Part shown: positions 62,133-64,000 of the stretch, piece by piece
Position numbering within the stretch: the first letter of the stretch is position 1
Layout of the letters: every line of letters begins with the position of its first letter
DNA from: JAEXOD01 sp963663265
GTDB taxonomy: Bacteria; Bacteroidota; Ignavibacteria; Ignavibacteriales; Melioribacteraceae
Length of the DNA stretch: 64,000 bases
Reading direction: 5' to 3'
Assembly: GCA_963663265.2 (NCBI GenBank)
Contig: CAXXXM010000002.1
Span: forward strand, 1,178,001-1,242,000
The notes under the pieces: model-generated
What the model saw: the letters and a program-made list of their open reading frames with translations, nothing else
What the model was told of the DNA's origin: nothing
Databases searched by the model: none
Position numbers and translations under genes: made by a program

Positions 62133-64000
62133 TGAAAATTCAAAATAAAATTACTGTTCTACTTATTTTTATTATTGTCTTATTTGCTATTACTATTTAT
62201 CTTTTCGAAAAGTCAGAAAGTGCCAAAATTCTTTCACAAATGAATGACCTACGCAGCGAAAAGAATATTTTGCTGGAAAAAGCTACCAATGTTTTGGGTA
62301 AAAGTCTTTTTAACTACGTGTACGACTATACTTATTGGGATGAGATGGTTGAATTCGTCGAAAACCCTTCTGAAAAGTGGGCTTTTGAAAATATTGACCA
62401 AACTTTAGAAACTTTTAATGCCCAAGTAGCATGGATTTTTAACAAAGACTTTAAGTTAGTTCATTCTGTTAGTAACCTTAATGATGAATCGATTAATAAT
62501 CTTTTTTTAGATAAAAATGAATTAGATGAATTATTTCAACAAAACTATTTCCATCACTTTTTTATTAAAATTGAATCCGGTTTAATGGAAATAAGAACTG
62601 CTCCTATTCAAAAAGGGAACGATTATGAAAGAATTTCTACTCCTCATGGTTATTTTATTGCTGGCAGAATTTGGAATAATAGTTATTTAACTGAATTAAG
62701 TTTATTAACACAGTCTAAAATTGATTTGGTTTATAATGATTCAGTAAGCAGTAATAAAGTTTTGGACACATCCAAAGGGATTATCTGTTATCAACAATTA
62801 AAAGACATTAACAATAAAAACGTTGGTACTATTGTTGCAGTAACAATACCCTTTGGCATTGAAGAATCAGAAAAAATCTTTAAAACTCAAACTCTTTTTG
62901 CAATTGTTTTTGCCATATTTTTAACAACAATTATTTTTTACTTTTTTATAAAGTATGTTATATCCCCACTAAGACTAATTACAGAAAGTCTGAACACACA
63001 AAACATGAGTGTGTTAGATAAGCTTACTAATAAAACTAATGAATTTGGCGTACTTGCTAAATTAATTAAAGAATTTAACTCACAAAAACAAGAACTTTTA
63101 ACCGAGATAAGCGAAAGGCAAAAAGCCGAAGAATTCTTAAATCAAAACCAAGAATTGCTCCACACTTTAATAGATTCAATGCCGGATATTGTATGTTTTA
63201 AAGACGGAAATGGAAGATGGCTTGAAGCTAATGAATTTGATTTAGAATTATTTGATTTATGCCAAGTTGATTACAAAGGGAAAACCGATGCTCAATTAGC
63301 AGAAAACAGCCCGTTTCATACTGAAGTATTTTTGTCATGCATGGAATCCGACGAAATAGCCTGGCAAGCAAAAAAGATTACTCGAGGAGAGGAAATAATA
63401 AAAAAACCTAATGGCGAAACACTGGTTTTTGATATTATTAAAGTGCCACTTTATTATTCCGATGGTAAAAGGAAAGGATTGGTTGTAATTGGACGCGATA
63501 TTACAAAAAGGAAAAATTCAGAGAAAGCTCTTCAAGAAAGCGAAAAGAAATACCGTAAAATGTTCGAAAACATCCAAGATGTTTATTATCAAACTGATAA
63601 CGATGGAATAATTTTGGAAATCAGTCCATCTATTGAAAGATATACAGGCTTTAAGCGTGAAGTTTTAATCGGGGAACCGATTACTATGATATATTACAAT
63701 CCTGATGATAGAAAAAAACTGCTTTCTTATTTAGATAAATTAGGAGAATTGATTGACTACGAAGTTACCCTCAAAACATTTTCAGGTTTTCCTGTTTATA
63801 TGTCTGTAAACTCTCATAATTTATTTGACTTTGAAGGAAGAAAAATAGGCGTTGAAGGTTCAATAAGAGATGCAACAGAACGGAAAATAGCTGAGCGTGA
63901 ATTACTTAAAGCTAAAGATAAGGCTGAAGAATCAGAAAAGCTAAAATCCGAATTTTTAGCACAAATGTCACACGAAATTAGAACTCCGATTAATGCAATT
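62132..64000 (+). CDS. CHASE4-type sensor histidine kinase, N-terminal part, cut by window end
   Basis: About 623 codons are present. An N-terminal membrane helix (about 8-25) is followed by a CHASE4-like extracytoplasmic domain (about 28-240) with YDYTYWDEMVEFVENPS, a second helix (about 250-272), a HAMP-like linker, two PAS domains (about 345-460 and 475-590), and the start of HisKA with FLAQMSHEIRTPINAI (H614). The rest, kinase and any receiver, lies beyond the window. The ATG overlaps the TGA of the upstream kinase (TGATG), so the two kinases are translationally coupled. Confidence 0.92.
   Translation, partial: MKIQNKITVLLIFIIVLFAITIYLFEKSESAKILSQMNDLRSEKNILLEKATNVLGKSLFNYVYDYTYWDEMVEFVENPSEKWAFENIDQTLETFNAQVAWIFNKDFKLVHSVSNLNDESINNLFLDKNELDELFQQNYFHHFFIKIESGLMEIRTAPIQKGNDYERISTPHGYFIAGRIWNNSYLTELSLLTQSKIDLVYNDSVSSNKVLDTSKGIICYQQLKDINNKNVGTIVAVTIPFGIEESEKIFKTQTLFAIVFAIFLTTIIFYFFIKYVISPLRLITESLNTQNMSVLDKLTNKTNEFGVLAKLIKEFNSQKQELLTEISERQKAEEFLNQNQELLHTLIDSMPDIVCFKDGNGRWLEANEFDLELFDLCQVDYKGKTDAQLAENSPFHTEVFLSCMESDEIAWQAKKITRGEEIIKKPNGETLVFDIIKVPLYYSDGKRKGLVVIGRDITKRKNSEKALQESEKKYRKMFENIQDVYYQTDNDGIILEISPSIERYTGFKREVLIGEPITMIYYNPDDRKKLLSYLDKLGELIDYEVTLKTFSGFPVYMSVNSHNLFDFEGRKIGVEGSIRDATERKIAERELLKAKDKAEESEKLKSEFLAQMSHEIRTPINAI

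Overview
The window is AT-rich (about one third G+C by eye) and reads like a chromosome segment from the Ignavibacteria/Bacteroidota side of the FCB group. The main reason is that three large secreted proteins (M28 peptidase at 15343-16857, multidomain protein at 22003-25089, subtilase at 41274-44102) end in a type IX secretion (T9SS) sorting domain that opens with NYPNPFNPST or NYPNPFNPTT, a wording typical of Ignavibacteria. A PorQ-family T9SS protein is encoded at 55066-56001. No phage, plasmid or rRNA operon is visible. One tRNA (Lys, CUU) is present.

Layout. 1-14494 (minus) is one densely packed run of twelve genes with overlaps or gaps of at most about 40 nt: rsmB, a RodZ-like HTH membrane protein, ligA, an unknown protein, a STAS protein, two sodium:solute symporters, a Cof-type HAD phosphatase, a 7TM-HD (PgpH-type) phosphodiesterase, xerD, a lipoprotein and an MsbA-like ABC exporter cut by the window edge. 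14498-26634 holds secreted T9SS cargo, an MqsRA-like toxin-antitoxin pair whose antitoxin carries a Panacea/SocA-like tail, tRNA-Lys, a BtuF-like binding lipoprotein and two repeat-rich intergenic regions. 26635-34561 holds a tricorn-type protease, a second M28 peptidase and three methyltransferases including RlmD. 34562-38785 is a tripartite efflux set (adaptor, MacB-type permease without ATPase, TolC). 38948-46567 has a TPR protein, the subtilase, an orphan DNA methyltransferase, an EEP phosphohydrolase and two small proteins. 46592-47931 is a palindrome array next to a Y1 (IS200-like) transposase. 47937-52834 is an O-acylation cluster (MBOAT plus two SGNH esterases) and an isoaspartyl peptidase. 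52977-64000 has an M13 peptidase, PorQ, an aldehyde dehydrogenase, a methyltransferase and two translationally coupled sensor kinases, the second cut by the window end.

The most striking non-coding signal is several families of palindromic intergenic elements. One family has a CCAG head followed by a hairpin. Eleven such elements sit immediately upstream of the Y1 transposase at 47424, and a solitary relative lies 20 kb away at 26223. This is the organisation expected of REP sequences and their RAYT transposase. Other intergenic elements are a GTCG-headed hairpin family, a family of 31-nt hairpins with compensatory changes that behave like dispersed terminators, a roughly 250-bp tandemly repeated module, and a 314-bp MITE-like element with 19-bp perfect terminal inverted repeats and a 6-bp target duplication. 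The MqsR/MqsA-Panacea pair and the PhnD-fused sensor kinase pair are the most interesting protein-coding loci.
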